From Aquibium microcysteis (GTDB lineage: Bacteria; Pseudomonadota; Alphaproteobacteria; Rhizobiales; Rhizobiaceae): DNA of 64,000 nucleotides. How positions within the stretch are numbered: the first letter of the stretch is position 1; each line of letters opens with the position of its first letter. Position numbers and translations under genes: made by a program. The notes under the pieces are model-generated. The model did no database searches and was not told the DNA's origin. It worked only from the letters and a program-made list of their open reading frames with translations. Location: assembly GCF_014495845.1 (NCBI RefSeq), contig NZ_CP061080.1:1973001-2037000 (forward strand), written 5' to 3'. This document shows, piece after piece, positions 34,986 through 47,211 of this stretch.

Positions 34986-35951
34986 CTAAAGCAGCTGCCC
35001 CAGATAGGGCTGCACCTCGTGTCCCGTCCGGAACGAACCGATGCGCTTGATCTCCCATTCCAGCCGGATGCCCGAGGTTTCCAGCACCCGCGCCCGCACC
35101 GTCTCGCCGAGATATTCGAGATCGTAGCCGGTGGCATTGCCGGTGTTGATCATGAAGTTGCAGTGCATCGGCGAGATCTGCGCCCCGCCGATCATCAGGC
35201 CGCGGCAGCCGGCCTTGTCGATCTCCTTCCAGGCCGACGTGCCGGGCGGGTTCTTGAACGTCGAGCCGCCCGTCTTCTCGCGGATCGGCTGCACCGTCTC
35301 GCGGTGATGCTGCACCTCGTCCATCGCCTTGCGGATCTCGTCGCGGTCGGCCGGGAAGCCCTCGAAGACCGCCGAGGTGAAGATCAGGTCCTTCGGTGCC
35401 GCCGAATGCCGATAGGAATAGCCCATCGCCGCATTGTCGAGCACGTGCAGTTTGCCGGCACGGTCGAGCGCCCGCACCTCCACGACGCGCTCGCGCGTCT
35501 CGACTCCGTTGGCGCCGGCATTCATCCGCAGCGCGCCGCCGATCGACCCGGGAATGCCGTGATAGAAATGGAAGCCGCCGATCCCGGTGTCGAGCGCCAC
35601 CTGCGCCACGCGCTTGTCGGGCGTCGATGCACCGACCCGGATCCGCGTCGGCGAGATCGCTTCCGCCTCGCCGAAGCCCCTGGCCGAGAGCCGCACCACG
35701 AAGCCGCGGATGCCGTCCTCGCGCACGAGCAGGTTCGAGCCGATGCCGACGATCGTCAGCGGCACGTCGTCCGGCACCGCCTGCAGGAAGCCGGCGAGAT
35801 CCTCCTCGTCGGCGGGCTGGAACAGCACGTCCGCCGTGCCGCCGGCGCGGAACCAGGTGATCTTGTCCATCGCCGCGTCCGGTGTCAGCCGGCCGCGCAG
35901 GCCCGACAGCCGGTCGCCCAGCCGATCGAGAAGCGAAGCCCCGCCCCTCAT
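34986..35951 (-). CDS. murB: UDP-N-acetylenolpyruvoylglucosamine reductase MurB
   Basis: FAD enzyme that makes UDP-MurNAc with NADPH. 321 residues from the ATG giving [17 protein letters not shown], which overlaps the murC stop as TGATG. FAD-binding segments ([31 protein letters not shown]) and the catalytic Ser in the GGSTFKNP motif are visible, so it is the type II-like short loop form. It is the last gene before the island. Confidence 0.96.
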   Translation of the reverse strand: MRGGASLLDRLGDRLSGLRGRLTPDAAMDKITWFRAGGTADVLFQPADEEDLAGFLQAVPDDVPLTIVGIGSNLLVREDGIRGFVVRLSARGFGEAEAISPTRIRVGASTPDKRVAQVALDTGIGGFHFYHGIPGSIGGALRMNAGANGVETRERVVEVRALDRAGKLHVLDNAAMGYSYRHSAAPKDLIFTSAVFEGFPADRDEIRKAMDEVQHHRETVQPIREKTGGSTFKNPPGTSAWKEIDKAGCRGLMIGGAQISPMHCNFMINTGNATGYDLEYLGETVRARVLETSGIRLEWEIKRIGSFRTGHEVQPYLGQLL

Positions 35952-37351
35952 GTCCCCGCCTCGAGGTTCCCGGGCAGCTGATAGGCCCACTGCGTGATGT
36001 TGCCGGCACCGAGGAACACGACGAAGTCGCCCGCCTTCGCCATGTCCCGAACGGCCGGCGCGATCGCCTCCGGCCCGGCGATGAAGCGCGCGTCGCGGTG
36101 GCCGCCCGCGCGGATCCGCGAGACCAGCGCTTCCGACGTGACGCCTTCGATCGGCTCCTCGCCGGCGGCATAGACCGGCGCGACCATCACCGTGTCTGCC
36201 TCGTTGAAGCACGACGAGAAGTCGTCGAACAGGTCGCGCAGCCGCGTATACCTGTGCGGCTGGGCGATCGCGATGACGCGGCCGGGCGCCGATTCGCGGG
36301 CGGCCCGCAGCACCGCCTTGATCTCCACCGGATGGTGTCCGTAGTCGTCGAAGACGCGCACGCCGTTCCATTCGCCCGTCGGCGTGAAGCGTCGCTTGAC
36401 GCCGCTGAACGCGAGCAGCCCCTTGCGGATCGCCTCCGGCGAGATACCCAGCTCATGGGCGACGGCGATGGCGGCGGTGGCGTTGGAGACGTTGTGGTGC
36501 CCCGGCATCGGCAGCTTCAGGCCCTCGATCTCGGCCACTGCGCCGGTCTTGCGGTCGCGGATCGTCACGTCGAACCGGCAGCCGCTGGCATCGGTCTCGA
36601 TGTTGCGGAAGCGCACCGCCGCCTGCGGATTGCCGCCATAGGTGACGACGCGGCGGTCCTCGATGCGGGAGACCAGCGCCTGCACCTCGGGATGATCGAT
36701 GCACATCACGCCGAAGCCGTAGAACGGCACGTTCTCGACGAACTGGCGGAAGGCCTCGCGCACCTTGTCGAAGCTGCCGTAGTGATCGAGATGCTCCGGG
36801 TCGATGTTGGTGACGACCGCGATCTCGGCGGGAAGCTTCAGGAAGGTGCCGTCGCTCTCGTCGGCCTCCACCACCATCCAGTCGCCCGCGCCCATTCGCG
36901 CATTGGTGCCGTAGGCGTTGATGATGCCGCCGTTGATGACGGTCGGATCGAGCCCGCCCGCGTCGAGCAGCGCGGCTACCATCGAGGTGGTCGTGGTCTT
37001 GCCGTGGGTTCCGCCGATCGCCACCGCCTGGCGGAAGCGCATCAGTTCGGCCAGCATCTCCGCCCGCCGGACGACCGGCAGCAGCCGCTCGCGGGCGGCG
37101 AGCAGTTCGGGGTTGGTCTTGCGGATGGCGGTCGAGACCACGACCACCTCCGCCTCGCCGAGATTCTCGGCAGCATGGCCCACGAAGACGGCGATGCCCT
37201 TGTCGCGCAGCCGCTGCACGTTGGCGCCGTCGGACTGGTCGGAACCCTGGACACGGTATCCGAGGCTGTGCAGCGCCTCGGCGATACCGCTCATCCCGAT
37301 GCCGCCGATCCCGATGAAATGGACGAGGCCGATCGTCTCCGGCATCTTCAT
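35948..37351 (-). CDS. murC: UDP-N-acetylmuramate--L-alanine ligase MurC
   Basis: Adds L-Ala to UDP-MurNAc. 467 residues. N-terminal nucleotide fold ([17 protein letters not shown]), P-loop [12 protein letters not shown], and central-domain [10 protein letters not shown]. Ends overlap murB; its start overlaps the murG stop by 4 bases (ATGA). Confidence 0.97.
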   Translation of the reverse strand: MKMPETIGLVHFIGIGGIGMSGIAEALHSLGYRVQGSDQSDGANVQRLRDKGIAVFVGHAAENLGEAEVVVVSTAIRKTNPELLAARERLLPVVRRAEMLAELMRFRQAVAIGGTHGKTTTTSMVAALLDAGGLDPTVINGGIINAYGTNARMGAGDWMVVEADESDGTFLKLPAEIAVVTNIDPEHLDHYGSFDKVREAFRQFVENVPFYGFGVMCIDHPEVQALVSRIEDRRVVTYGGNPQAAVRFRNIETDASGCRFDVTIRDRKTGAVAEIEGLKLPMPGHHNVSNATAAIAVAHELGISPEAIRKGLLAFSGVKRRFTPTGEWNGVRVFDDYGHHPVEIKAVLRAARESAPGRVIAIAQPHRYTRLRDLFDDFSSCFNEADTVMVAPVYAAGEEPIEGVTSEALVSRIRAGGHRDARFIAGPEAIAPAVRDMAKAGDFVVFLGAGNITQWAYQLPGNLEAGT

Positions 37352-38490
37352 GGCAGTCTCCTGATGTCTTCTTGTCGGCGCGACGATGCTGCCGCGGTCT
37401 TGCCCGAGGCAAGTGCTTCCACGAGATCGGCGAGCACGCGCGCGGCGTCGGGTTTTCCCGTCTTCTGCGCGGCTGCGGCCATGGCGACCAGCCGATCGGG
37501 CTCGGTCATGGCCTTCAGGATGAGCGCGGACAGCCGGTCCGTCGTGAGCGTGGACTGGGCATGGACCTCTGCTCCCCCGGCCGAGGCGAGTGCGGCGGCA
37601 TTCGCCGCCTGGTCGTGGTCGAGCGCATACGGATAGGGCACCAGCAGCGACGGCCGTCCGATCACCGCGATTTCCGAAACGGTGGAGGCGCCGGCACGCG
37701 AAACGACGAGATGCGCCGCTGCCATCCGCTCGGCCATGTCGGAAAAGAACGGCGCGATCTCGGCCTGGACGCCGAGCCCGGCATAGGCGCTACGCACCGC
37801 ATCCTCGTCTTCCGGCCGCGCCTGCTGCGTGATCTGCAGCCGCTTGCGGGCATTCTCGGGCAGCGCCGCGATCGCCGGCGGAACCGCCTGCGAAAAGAAT
37901 TGCGCACCCTGGCTGCCGCCGAAGACGAGCAGGTTGAAGCGGGCGTCGGGGATCGACGCGAAATAGGGCGTGCGCGCCGCCTCGATCACGGCCGGGCGCA
38001 CCGGATTGCCGGTCGCCACCGTCTTGCCGCCCTCCGGCAGGAAGCCGCCGGCGATCGCGGTGACCCGCCGCGCCAGCGCCTTGTTGGCGCGGCCCATCAC
38101 CGCGTTCTGCTCGTGGATCAGCGTCGGCAGTCCGCGCCGCGTCGCGGCGAAGAGCGGCGGCAGCGTCGGATAGCCTCCGAAGCCCACGACCGCCTTAGGC
38201 TTCAGCCGGTTGATCAGCTTCGTCGACGCCTGCACGCCGGACCAGATCCTCAATCCCGCGCGCAGGAGCGCGACCGGGTTGCGCGAGCCGATCGTGGCCG
38301 ACGGCACCGTGTGGATCGCATCGGCTGGAAACCTTCCGGCATAGCGCTCCGCCCGCCCGTCGGTGACGAGGTGGATGCTGAAGCCGCGAGCGGTCAGTTC
38401 GTGCGCCAGCGCCTCCGCCGGAAACACGTGCCCGCCCGTTCCCCCGGCCGCGAGCAGGATGATGCCCTTCGTCGTGCCGCCGCTCTCCAT
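37348..38490 (-). CDS. murG: UDP-GlcNAc:lipid I GlcNAc transferase MurG
   Basis: Makes lipid II at the inner face of the membrane. 380 residues. The G-loops [18 protein letters not shown] and [17 protein letters not shown] and the sugar-nucleotide binding [24 protein letters not shown] segment are present. 15 bp after ftsW. Confidence 0.97.
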   Translation of the reverse strand: MESGGTTKGIILLAAGGTGGHVFPAEALAHELTARGFSIHLVTDGRAERYAGRFPADAIHTVPSATIGSRNPVALLRAGLRIWSGVQASTKLINRLKPKAVVGFGGYPTLPPLFAATRRGLPTLIHEQNAVMGRANKALARRVTAIAGGFLPEGGKTVATGNPVRPAVIEAARTPYFASIPDARFNLLVFGGSQGAQFFSQAVPPAIAALPENARKRLQITQQARPEDEDAVRSAYAGLGVQAEIAPFFSDMAERMAAAHLVVSRAGASTVSEIAVIGRPSLLVPYPYALDHDQAANAAALASAGGAEVHAQSTLTTDRLSALILKAMTEPDRLVAMAAAAQKTGKPDAARVLADLVEALASGKTAAASSRRQEDIRRLP

Positions 38491-38505
38491 CGCAATGCCT
38501 TCCGA

Positions 38506-39657
38506 TCACTCAGCCGGCAGGATGCGCGGCGGGAACATCAGGTCCGACGTCCTGCGACGTTCGGGGCGCCGCGTCGTCAGCGCCAGCACCATGCCCATCG
38601 AGATCGCCATGGCCACCAGCGACGAGCCGCCATAGGAGATGAACGGCAGCGTCATGCCCTTGGCCGGCATCAGCTGCAGGTTCACGCTCATGTTGATGAC
38701 CGACTGGAAGCCCATCAGGATGACGAGGCCGGAGACGGCATAGCGCGTGAAGTCGTCCTCCTCCCGGAGCGCGAAGCGCAGGCCCTTGAGCACGATGAAG
38801 GCGAACAGCGCGACCACCACGAAGCAGAGCACGATCCCGAACTCCTCGGCCGCGACCGAGAAGATGAAGTCGGTATGGCTGTCCGGCAGGATCCGCTTGA
38901 CGGTGCCCTCGCCCGGACCCTGCCCCCACCAGCCGCCGCGGATGATCGCCTCGCGGCCGGTGTCGACCTGGAACGTGTCGCCCTCGCCGGTGAGGAAGCG
39001 GTCGATGCGGCCGGCGACATGCGGGAACACCGTATAGGCGGCGAGCGCGCCTGCGATTCCGAGCGCGCCGAGCAGCAGGATCCAGAGCCACGGCATGCCG
39101 GCCATGAAGAACATCACGCACCAGGTGCCCGCCACCAGCATGGTCTGGCCGAGGTCGGGCTGGGCTACCAGAAGCGCCAGCACCAGCACCAGCAGGATCA
39201 TGGCGAACAGGTTGCCCGGGATCTCGGGCTGGCGCCGGTGCTCGGCGAAGAGCCACGCGCAGATGATGACGAAGGCGGGCTTCATGAACTCCGACGGCTG
39301 CACCGACACGCCGGCCAGCGCCACCCAGCGCCGCGCACCCTTGACCTCCACGCCGATGAAAAGGGCGGCCAGCATCAGCAGCAGCGATCCGGCCAGGATC
39401 AGCAGCGCAAGCCGCCGCACGTTGCGCGCCGACAGGAACGATACGCCGATCATGGCCGCGAGGGCGGGAATCATGAACAGGATCTGTCGCTCCACGAAGT
39501 GGAAGCTGTCGAGACCGATGCGTTCGGCCACGGCGGGGCTGGCGGCGAAGGACAGCACCACGCCGAGCACCATCAGGCTCAGGAAGGCGGCCAGGTACCA
39601 GCGGTCGACCGTCCACCACCACGTCGCGACCGGTCCCCTGTCGACACGGCTTGCCAT
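38506..39657 (-). CDS. ftsW: Septal peptidoglycan polymerase FtsW
   Basis: SEDS-family glycosyltransferase that works with FtsI. 383 residues, about ten membrane helices. The SEDS catalytic region VQPSEFMKPAFVI and the late PFISYGGSSL motif are intact. The ATG ([20 protein letters not shown]) overlaps the murD stop by one base. Confidence 0.96.
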   Translation of the reverse strand: MASRVDRGPVATWWWTVDRWYLAAFLSLMVLGVVLSFAASPAVAERIGLDSFHFVERQILFMIPALAAMIGVSFLSARNVRRLALLILAGSLLLMLAALFIGVEVKGARRWVALAGVSVQPSEFMKPAFVIICAWLFAEHRRQPEIPGNLFAMILLVLVLALLVAQPDLGQTMLVAGTWCVMFFMAGMPWLWILLLGALGIAGALAAYTVFPHVAGRIDRFLTGEGDTFQVDTGREAIIRGGWWGQGPGEGTVKRILPDSHTDFIFSVAAEEFGIVLCFVVVALFAFIVLKGLRFALREEDDFTRYAVSGLVILMGFQSVINMSVNLQLMPAKGMTLPFISYGGSSLVAMAISMGMVLALTTRRPERRRTSDLMFPPRILPAE

Positions 39658-41057
39658 CAGATCGTCCCTCCGATCGGTCGGATTCCCTCGAGCGCGTTCA
39701 CGGCGGCCCGGAAGGCCTCGCCGCGCACCTCGAAATTCTTGAACTGGTCGAAGCTCGCGCAGGCCGGCGAGAGCAGCACGACCGGCTCGGCTGCCGGATC
39801 GCGGGCGGCATCGGCCGCGGCCTGCCGCACCGCCGCCTCCAGCGTCCCCGAGATCTGGTAGGGCGCGTCCTCGCCCAGCGTCGCCGCGAAAGCGGGGGCG
39901 GCCTCGCCGATCAGGTAGGCCCGCGCGATCCGCGGGAAGAGGTTCCGGAGCGGCTCGATGCCGCCCTCCTTCGGCAGGCCGCCGGCGATCCAGTAGATGC
40001 GTTCGAAGCTCGACAGCGCCGGCGCCGCCGCCTCGGCATTGGTGGCCTTGGAATCGTTGACGAAGAGCACCTTGCCGACGCGCCCCACCTGTTCCATGCG
40101 GTGGACGAGGCCGGGAAAGCTCGACAGTCCCGCCTGGATTTCCGCCGCGCTCAGCCCCACGGTCAGGCAGGCCGCCACCGCCGCCAGCGCGTTCTGGGCA
40201 TTGTGCTGGCCGCGCAGCGAGCCGATGCCGTCGAGCGAGGCGAGCGTCTTCGTCCGGCCGGCCCTGGCGAGCTTCAGCGTGCCGCCCTCCGCGAACAGGC
40301 CGTCCGTCAGCGCCAGCCGCTTGGAGATGCGCAGCACCGGCTTGCCGGTCCGCTCCAGCCGGTCGGCGATCTGCGCGCACCAGCTGTCGTCGATGCCGAC
40401 GATCGCCGTGCCGCTGCCGGCCACAAGCCGTTCCTTGATCTCGGCATAGTGCTGCATGGTGCCGTGCCGGTCGAGATGGTCCGGCGTCAGGTTGAGCAGC
40501 ACCCCTGCGGTCGGATCGATCGAGGGCGCGAGGTCGATCTGGTAGGAGGAGCATTCGACGACGTAGACCCGCCGCGGCGCCGGCGGTTCGAGCGTCATGA
40601 CCGCGCGGCCGATGTTGCCGCCCATCTGCGCGTCGCGGCCGGCCGAAGCGAGGATGTGCGCCGTCAGCGCCGTCGTCGTCGACTTGCCGTTGGTGCCGGT
40701 GATGGCGACCAGCGGCGCCTCCGGAGCCGTGGCGGCACGCTCGCGCACGAAGAGCTCGATGTCGCCGATCACCTCGACGCCGGCCGCCCGCGCCAGCTCC
40801 ACCGTCCAGTGCGGCTTGGGATGGGTCAGCGGCACCCCGGGCGACAGCACGAAGGAGGCGAGCGAGGCCCAGTCCGCGCTGCGCAGGTTTCCCGTCGGCA
40901 CGCCCTGCGCGGCGGCACGCGCCACGCTCTCGGGATTGTCGTCGAAGGCGATCACGTCGGCGCCGCCGGCGATCAGCGCATGCGCCGTGGCGATGCCCGA
41001 CCCGCCGAGACCGAACAGGGCGACGCGCTTGCCGGAGAAGGTGCTGGCGGGGATCAT
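39657..41057 (-). CDS. murD: UDP-MurNAc-L-Ala--D-glutamate ligase MurD
   Basis: Adds D-Glu to the stem peptide. 466 residues. N-terminal fold ([17 protein letters not shown]), ATP loop [17 protein letters not shown] and the conserved [13 protein letters not shown] motif. One base separates it from mraY, and it overlaps ftsW. Confidence 0.97.
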   Translation of the reverse strand: MIPASTFSGKRVALFGLGGSGIATAHALIAGGADVIAFDDNPESVARAAAQGVPTGNLRSADWASLASFVLSPGVPLTHPKPHWTVELARAAGVEVIGDIELFVRERAATAPEAPLVAITGTNGKSTTTALTAHILASAGRDAQMGGNIGRAVMTLEPPAPRRVYVVECSSYQIDLAPSIDPTAGVLLNLTPDHLDRHGTMQHYAEIKERLVAGSGTAIVGIDDSWCAQIADRLERTGKPVLRISKRLALTDGLFAEGGTLKLARAGRTKTLASLDGIGSLRGQHNAQNALAAVAACLTVGLSAAEIQAGLSSFPGLVHRMEQVGRVGKVLFVNDSKATNAEAAAPALSSFERIYWIAGGLPKEGGIEPLRNLFPRIARAYLIGEAAPAFAATLGEDAPYQISGTLEAAVRQAAADAARDPAAEPVVLLSPACASFDQFKNFEVRGEAFRAAVNALEGIRPIGGTI

Positions 41058-41058
41058 G

Positions 41059-42141
41059 TCAGCGGAGTTTCAGCGTGGAGAGGCCGATGAGGGCGAGGAT
41101 GACGGCGATGATCCAGAAGCGGATGACGATCTGGCTCTCGGTCCAGCCCATCTTCTCGAAATGATGGTGGATCGGCGCCATCAGGAACACCCGCTTGCCC
41201 GTCATCTTGAACACCGCCACCTGGATGATCACCGACAGCGCCTCCATCACGAACAGTCCGCCGATGATGGCGAGCACGATCTCGTGCTTGGTGGCGACGG
41301 CGACCGCGCCGATCAGCCCGCCGAGTGCGAGCGAGCCGGTGTCGCCCATGAAGATCGCCGCCGGCGGCGCGTTGAACCAGAGGAAGCCGAGCCCCGCCCC
41401 GATCACCGCGCCGAGCACGACGGCGAGTTCGCCCGTGCCTGGGGTGAAGTGGATCTGCAGGTAGTCGGCGAACACCGCATTGCCCGACAGGTAGGCGATC
41501 ACGCCGAAGGAGGAGGCGGCGATCATGACCGGCACGATCGCCAGCCCGTCGAGCCCGTCCGTCAGGTTGACGGCATTGCCCGCGCCGACGATCACGAAGG
41601 CGGCGAAGGGCACGAAGAAGATCGACAGGTTGATGAGCAGGTCCTTGACGAAGGGGAACGTCAGCGACGACGAGAACGGCGCCTGGCCGTTCTGCATGAT
41701 GATGTAGGAGGCCAGCCCCGCGATCAGGAATTCGAGCCCCAGCCGCGTCCTGCCCGAAATGCCGAGATGGCTCTGCTTGGTCACCTTCTTGTAGTCGTCG
41801 TAGAAGCCGATCGCGCCGAAGCCGAGCGTCACCATCAGCACCACCCAGACGTAGACGCTGGACAGGTTCGCCCAGAGCAGCGTCGAACCGACGATGCCGG
41901 TCATGATCATCAGGCCGCCCATCGTCGGCGTGCCGGCCTTCTTGAAGTGCGTCTGCGGGCCGTCGGCCCGGATCGGCTGGCCCTTGCCCTGCCGGATGCG
42001 CAGCGAATTGATGATCGCCGGCCCGAACATGAAGACGATGAGCGCCGACGTGATCAGCGCACCGCCGGTGCGGAAGGTGATGTAGCGGAAGACGTTGAAG
42101 ACCGAGATGTCGTCGGCCGCGCCCGCAAGCCAGGTCAGCAT
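41059..42141 (-). CDS. mraY: Phospho-MurNAc-pentapeptide translocase MraY
   Basis: Transfers phospho-MurNAc-pentapeptide to undecaprenyl phosphate. 360 residues and ten predicted membrane helices. Start ATG gives [20 protein letters not shown], the family norm; an earlier in-frame start would only extend into murF. Catalytic aspartates lie in FYDDYKKVT and in [10 protein letters not shown]; the HHHFEKMGW loop is present. Confidence 0.97.
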   Translation of the reverse strand: MLTWLAGAADDISVFNVFRYITFRTGGALITSALIVFMFGPAIINSLRIRQGKGQPIRADGPQTHFKKAGTPTMGGLMIMTGIVGSTLLWANLSSVYVWVVLMVTLGFGAIGFYDDYKKVTKQSHLGISGRTRLGLEFLIAGLASYIIMQNGQAPFSSSLTFPFVKDLLINLSIFFVPFAAFVIVGAGNAVNLTDGLDGLAIVPVMIAASSFGVIAYLSGNAVFADYLQIHFTPGTGELAVVLGAVIGAGLGFLWFNAPPAAIFMGDTGSLALGGLIGAVAVATKHEIVLAIIGGLFVMEALSVIIQVAVFKMTGKRVFLMAPIHHHFEKMGWTESQIVIRFWIIAVILALIGLSTLKLR

Positions 42142-42160
42142 GAAATGGGATTCCCCTGGT

Positions 42161-43603
42161 TCATTGGTCGGTCCCCGCCGGACCCGTTGCACCCGCCGCC
42201 GGAAAGCGTGCGGTCAGAGCGTCGACGATCTTCGAGAAGCCGGTTCCGTTCGACGACTTGATCATGACGACGTCCCCGGCCCTCAGCGTGGCGGCGAGGA
42301 GCGGAATGAGGTCTGCGCCCGTCTCGCGATACTCCACCGGCAGGCCGTCGCCGAGGGCCGCCTCGAGCGCGGCCATCTCGGCGCCTCCGAGGAAGACCAG
42401 GTCGGGCGCGGCTTCGCGCAGCGGTTCGGCCAGCGCCGCATGCAGCTTGTTGGAATGGGCGCCGAGTTCGCGCATGTCGCCGAGGACGGCGATGCGCCGG
42501 CCGCCGCCGGTCGTCTGCGACCGCGCCAGCAGGTCGAGCGCTGCCTTCATCGAGGCCGGATTGGCGTTGTAGCTCTCGTCGATCAGGGTGAAGGGTCCGT
42601 CGGGATGCATCAGCACGGCCCGCGCGCCCCGCCCGCGCTCGGCCTGCAGCGAGCCGAGCGCCTCGGCGCCCATCCCGACGTCGGCGCCGACCAGATGCAC
42701 GGCCCCCAGCACCGCCAGCACGTTCTGGACCATGTGCCGCCCCGGCGCCCCGATGCGGACCTCGAAGGGCTCGCCGGCGACCTTGATGGAAACGGTCGAA
42801 TGATCGGCCGCCAGCGTGCAGGCGAGCAGCTTGACCTGCGACCGCGAATGCTCGCCGAAACCGACGATGTGCTCGACGCCCGCCTCGCGCGCACGCTTGT
42901 CGAGGATGCGCCAGCGGTGGTCGTCGCGGTTGATCAGCGCGTGGCCGCCGGGCACGATGCCCTCGAATATCTCCGCCTTGGCGCGGGCGATGTCGTCGAG
43001 CGAATGGAAGTTGCCGAGATGGGCGGCCGCGATGAGCGTCACGATGGCGACGTGCGGCCGCACGAGTTTCACCAGCGGCCGGATCTCGTTGGCGTGATTC
43101 ATGCCGATCTCGAAGACCGCGTAATCGACGTCCGACGGCAGGCGGGCGAGCGTCAGCGGCACGCCCCAGTGGTTGTTGAAGGATTTCTCCGCCGCATGCA
43201 CGGTGCCGGAAGCCGACAGCGCCAGCCGCAGCGCCTCCTTGGTGGAGGTCTTGCCGGCCGAGCCCGTCACGGCGATGACCTTCGCCTTCGAACGCGCCCG
43301 GGCGGCCGCGCCGAGCATGCCCAGCGCCGCCAGCACGTCCTCCACCACGATCATCGGCATCGTCAGGCGGCCGAGCGCAGCCAGCTTGCTGTCGGCCACC
43401 ACCATCAGGCTCGCACCCGCAGCCATCGCGGCGGTGGCGAAGTCGTGCCCATCGAAATTCTCGCCCTTGATCGCGAAGAAGGCGTCGCCCGGCTTCAGCG
43501 TGCGGGTGTCGATCGAGATGCCGGTCACGCCCTGCGGCATGGTGCCGAACGGCCGCCCGCCCATCGCGGCGATCATCGCCTCGCTGGTCCACAAAGCGTT
43601 CAT
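42161..43603 (-). CDS. murF: UDP-MurNAc-tripeptide--D-Ala-D-Ala ligase MurF
   Basis: Adds D-Ala-D-Ala, the product of ddl encoded downstream. 480 residues. ATP loop [14 protein letters not shown], then [12 protein letters not shown] and [11 protein letters not shown] motifs of MurF, and the C-terminal [15 protein letters not shown] segment. Its ATG overlaps the murE stop (ATGA). Confidence 0.97.
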   Translation of the reverse strand: MNALWTSEAMIAAMGGRPFGTMPQGVTGISIDTRTLKPGDAFFAIKGENFDGHDFATAAMAAGASLMVVADSKLAALGRLTMPMIVVEDVLAALGMLGAAARARSKAKVIAVTGSAGKTSTKEALRLALSASGTVHAAEKSFNNHWGVPLTLARLPSDVDYAVFEIGMNHANEIRPLVKLVRPHVAIVTLIAAAHLGNFHSLDDIARAKAEIFEGIVPGGHALINRDDHRWRILDKRAREAGVEHIVGFGEHSRSQVKLLACTLAADHSTVSIKVAGEPFEVRIGAPGRHMVQNVLAVLGAVHLVGADVGMGAEALGSLQAERGRGARAVLMHPDGPFTLIDESYNANPASMKAALDLLARSQTTGGGRRIAVLGDMRELGAHSNKLHAALAEPLREAAPDLVFLGGAEMAALEAALGDGLPVEYRETGADLIPLLAATLRAGDVVMIKSSNGTGFSKIVDALTARFPAAGATGPAGTDQ

Positions 43604-45054
43604 CGTCCGACCTCCGCCAGTGCCGCCAGCGCTTCCTCGTGGTCGGAAAAATGATGCGTCCGGCCGGCGACCGTCTGGCCCACTTCGTGTCCCTTGCCCG
43701 CGATCACCAGCGTATCCCCGGCGGCCAGCATGCCGACGGCCGCGCGGATCGCCTGGCGGCGATCGCCGATCTCGATCGCGCCGGGTGCGGCTGCCAGAAT
43801 CTGGGCTCGAATCTCGGCCGGAACCTCCGAGCGGGGATTGTCGTCGGTGACGATGGCGACGTCGGCGAGGCGCGTGGCGATCTCGCCCATGATCGGCCTC
43901 TTGCCCGTGTCGCGGTCGCCGCCGCAGCCGAACACCACCACGACGCGGCCGGTCGTGAAGGGCCGCACCGCGGCGAGCACGTTCTCCAGCGCCTCCGGCT
44001 TGTGCGCATAGTCGACATAGACCGGCGCGCCGGCGGCGGTGGAGCCGACCAGATCGAGTCTGCCCGGAGCGCCTTCGAGGTGCTCCAGCGCCTTCAGCGC
44101 CGTCGCCGCGTCGATCCCCGTCGCGATCGCGAGGCCGGCGGCCACGAGCGCATTGGCGATCTGGAAGTCGCCCGCCAGCGGCAGCACGATCTCGTGGATG
44201 GCCCCGCCCGCCTCGATCTCCGCCCGCTGCCGCCGCCGCTCGTGCTCGACCCGCTTGAGCGACAGGAAGGTCCCCTTGCGGCCGACGGTGCGCACGTCGA
44301 GGCCGGCGCCTGAGGCCGCTGCGATCGTCGCGTCCGACCAGGCATCGTCGGCGAAGATGACCGCCGGCGCTCCTTTCGGCAGCAGTTCGGTGAACAGCCG
44401 CATCTTGGCGGCGTGGTAGTCCTCGACCGTCGGGTGGTAGTCCATGTGGTCGCGGCCGAGATTGGTGAAGCCGGCGGCGGCGAGCCGCACGCCATCGAGC
44501 CGGCGCTGGTCGAGCCCGTGGCTCGACGCCTCCATGGAGGCATGGGTCACGCCGGCGGCGGCGAGTTCGGCCAGAAGCCGGTGCAGTTCCACGGGATCCG
44601 GCGTCGTCAGCGACCCGTATTCGCTGCGGCCCGGCGCAACGACGCCCGTCGTTCCGATGCTCGCGGCCGCCTTGCCGGCATGCGCCCAGATCTGGCGCAC
44701 GAAGGCGGCGACCGAGGTCTTGCCGCTGGTCCCCGTCACCGCCACCATGGTCTCGGGCTGGCGGCCGTGGAACCGCGCGGCCGCCAGCGCCAGCGCCCGC
44801 CGAGGGTCTCCGGAGCGCAGGACTGGAACGGAGAGCCCCGAGGTGTCCGCGTCTTCGGCGGCGATCACCGCGACCGCACCGCGCGCGACGGCATCGGCCG
44901 CAAAGGCCATCCCGTCGCTCCTGGTGCCCTTCAGCGCCGCGAAGACGTAACCCGGCCGGACGGCGCGGGAATCCGACGTGATACCCTCGACGGAGATTTC
45001 GCCTGAAGCGGCGGGACCGTTGGGGACGATATCTGCGAAATCGCGGAGCTTCAT
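43600..45054 (-). CDS. murE: UDP-MurNAc-L-Ala-D-Glu--diaminopimelate ligase MurE
   Basis: Adds meso-diaminopimelate. 484 residues. ATP loop [13 protein letters not shown], the carbamylated-lysine region, and the diaminopimelate-selecting motif DNPRSE (in [14 protein letters not shown]) that distinguishes it from Lys-adding enzymes. 57 bp after ftsI. Confidence 0.97.
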   Translation of the reverse strand: MKLRDFADIVPNGPAASGEISVEGITSDSRAVRPGYVFAALKGTRSDGMAFAADAVARGAVAVIAAEDADTSGLSVPVLRSGDPRRALALAAARFHGRQPETMVAVTGTSGKTSVAAFVRQIWAHAGKAAASIGTTGVVAPGRSEYGSLTTPDPVELHRLLAELAAAGVTHASMEASSHGLDQRRLDGVRLAAAGFTNLGRDHMDYHPTVEDYHAAKMRLFTELLPKGAPAVIFADDAWSDATIAAASGAGLDVRTVGRKGTFLSLKRVEHERRRQRAEIEAGGAIHEIVLPLAGDFQIANALVAAGLAIATGIDAATALKALEHLEGAPGRLDLVGSTAAGAPVYVDYAHKPEALENVLAAVRPFTTGRVVVVFGCGGDRDTGKRPIMGEIATRLADVAIVTDDNPRSEVPAEIRAQILAAAPGAIEIGDRRQAIRAAVGMLAAGDTLVIAGKGHEVGQTVAGRTHHFSDHEEALAALAEVGR

Positions 45055-45111
45055 ACGTTCACTGTTTCGGGGTTTTGGCGCGCCATCCCCACGGCGCGTC
45101 GATCAGAATCA

Positions 45112-46839
45112 TCAGTTCGAGACCAGGAGGGCCCCGCTTTCATGGCCGAATTCCGGCTTGACGCCAAGCAGCGGCGCGGCGCGGCGGATGATGTTGGCCA
45201 CGATCGGCGCCGCGTTGGAGCCGGCCGTCGCTCCCATGCCCGGTTTTTCCGGCTTGGGCTCGTCGATCACCGACAGGACCACGTATTGCGGGTTCTCGAT
45301 CGGGAAGGCGGCCAGGAATGCGTTGAAGCGCTTGTCCTTGGCGTAGCGCCCGTTCACAACCTTCTCGGCGGTGCCGGTCTTGCCGCCGACCCGGTAGCCC
45401 GGCACCTCGGCGCGCTTGCCCGATCCCTTTTCGGCATTGAGCCGGTAGAGATAGCGCATGTCCATGGTCGTGCGCGGGTTCAGCACCTGCACCGCGACCT
45501 GGTCGGCTTCCTCCTGCGTCCGCGGCAGGAAGGTCGGGGGAATCAGCTTGCCGCCGTTCATCAGCGCCGCCGCCGCGACCGCTGTCTGCAGCGGCGTCGT
45601 GGCGAAGCCATGGCCGAAGGAGATCGTGATCGAGTTCAGCTGCTTCCATTCCTTCGGCTCGGTCGGCGACGCCACCTCGGGCAGTTCCGTCTGCATGCGG
45701 TCGAGCAGACCGAGCCGCTTCAGGAAGTCGCGGTGACCGGCGATGCCGACGTCCATGGCCATGCGCGCCGACGCGATGTTCGACGAATAGATGAAGACTT
45801 CCGGCACGGTCAGCACGCGGCCCTTGCCGTGGAAGTCGCGGATCGTGAAGCGGCCCATCGAGAGCGGCCGCGACGCGTCGTAGGAACTGTTGAGCGTCGC
45901 CTTTCCGGCATCGAGAACCATGGCCGTGGTGAAGCTCTTGACCGTCGAGCCCATCTCGTAGACGCCGGCCGACATGCGGTTCAGCCGATCCTTCTCGTGC
46001 GCATTGAACGGGTTGTTCGGGTCGAAGTCCGGCACCGAGGCCATCGCCATGATCTCGCCGGTGTTGACGTCCAGCACCACCGCGCCGGCCGCGATCGCGT
46101 GGTAGCGCTCCATCGCGGACGCGATCTCGTCGCGCACGATGTGCTGGACGCGCAGGTCGATCGACAGCTTCACGGGCGCCAGCGAGGACGCGGAGACGAG
46201 CCCGGTCGCGCGCAGGTCGGCGAGCCCCTGCCCGTCGACGTACTTCTCCATCCCCGCGATGCCCTCGTTGTCGATGTTGACGAGGCCGAGGATGTGCGAA
46301 GCGGTCGGCCCGCCCGGGTAGAAGCGCCGCTTCTCCGGTCGGAAGCCGATCCCGGGAATGCCGAGCTGCATGATCTCGTTCTGCTGCCGCGGCGTGATCT
46401 CGCGCTTGAGCCAGGCGAAGCCGGAGCCGCTGGTCAGCTTGCGATAGGTCTGCTCGTAGTCGAGCGATGGCAGCACGGTGGACAGCAGTTCCACCGCCTC
46501 GTCGGGGTCGACGATGCGGCGTGGTTCCGCAAACAGCGAAGCCGACTTGATGTCGGTCGCCAGCACCTGGCCGTTGCGGTCGAGGATGTCGGGCCGCGAC
46601 GCGGCCATCCGGCCGCCGCCGAAGAACTGCCCGGTCTCCGGCTCCTGCATGCCCAGATAGACCAGCCGCCCGGTGATCGTGGCGTAGATCCCGAAGAACA
46701 CCGCCATGGTGATGAACACGCGCGAGCGCCCGCCATTCGCCTTGCGCCGGCCCTCGACCACGATCTGCTGCGCGTCGTCCTGCGATTTGGTTCGCCGAAG
46801 ACGGCCGAGCGCCGTCCCTGCCTTCAGCCAGCCTTTCAT
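45112..46839 (-). CDS. ftsI: Septal transpeptidase FtsI (PBP3)
   Basis: Class B penicillin-binding protein for septum cross-linking. 575 residues with one N-terminal membrane helix (about 44-62), a pedestal domain, and the transpeptidase motifs: STVK (in YEMGSTVKSFT), SSN (in IYSSNIASA) and KTGT (in VGGKTGTAEK). Its start overlaps the ftsL stop (ATGA). Confidence 0.97.
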   Translation of the reverse strand: MKGWLKAGTALGRLRRTKSQDDAQQIVVEGRRKANGGRSRVFITMAVFFGIYATITGRLVYLGMQEPETGQFFGGGRMAASRPDILDRNGQVLATDIKSASLFAEPRRIVDPDEAVELLSTVLPSLDYEQTYRKLTSGSGFAWLKREITPRQQNEIMQLGIPGIGFRPEKRRFYPGGPTASHILGLVNIDNEGIAGMEKYVDGQGLADLRATGLVSASSLAPVKLSIDLRVQHIVRDEIASAMERYHAIAAGAVVLDVNTGEIMAMASVPDFDPNNPFNAHEKDRLNRMSAGVYEMGSTVKSFTTAMVLDAGKATLNSSYDASRPLSMGRFTIRDFHGKGRVLTVPEVFIYSSNIASARMAMDVGIAGHRDFLKRLGLLDRMQTELPEVASPTEPKEWKQLNSITISFGHGFATTPLQTAVAAAALMNGGKLIPPTFLPRTQEEADQVAVQVLNPRTTMDMRYLYRLNAEKGSGKRAEVPGYRVGGKTGTAEKVVNGRYAKDKRFNAFLAAFPIENPQYVVLSVIDEPKPEKPGMGATAGSNAAPIVANIIRRAAPLLGVKPEFGHESGALLVSN

Positions 46840-47210
46840 CGCGGTGTACTCCCGGTGATGGTTGCGTCGGTGCCGCTGGCGGCGAGCCCGTCGGGCGGTG
46901 CCTGCGCCGGGTCGTCGAGATCGACCGCCGGCATCGGGATGGCGGACGGATCGGCGATCTGGCGCGCGTCGATGGGCTGGAGGTTGAGTTCCGCCTGGTA
47001 GGTCGTCACCAGCGCCTGCAGGCGCGCCGGCTGGGTGAGCAGGCTCCAGTCGGCGCGCAGCAGGTCGGCCGTCTCCTCCTCGAACCGGATCTGGCTCTCC
47101 AGACGGCGCAGCGCACGCAGCTCGTCCTCCGCGGCATGCTTGGTCTGGTAGGTGAAGGCGGCGGCCGAGACCATGACCGCGATCAGCACGATGTCGGTGG
47201 TACGGAACAC
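46836..47210 (-). CDS. ftsL: Cell division protein FtsL
   Basis: Small bitopic divisome protein. 124 residues from GTG (VFRTTDIVLIAVMVSAAAF): one membrane helix at once, then a coiled coil (AAEDELRALRRLESQIRFEE) and a Pro/Asp-rich tail. The GTG is one base after the rsmH stop, and no closer ATG keeps the helix. Assignment rests on position, size and topology as FtsL sequences diverge. Confidence 0.92.
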   Translation of the reverse strand: MFRTTDIVLIAVMVSAAAFTYQTKHAAEDELRALRRLESQIRFEEETADLLRADWSLLTQPARLQALVTTYQAELNLQPIDARQIADPSAIPMPAVDLDDPAQAPPDGLAASGTDATITGSTPR

Positions 47211-47211
47211 G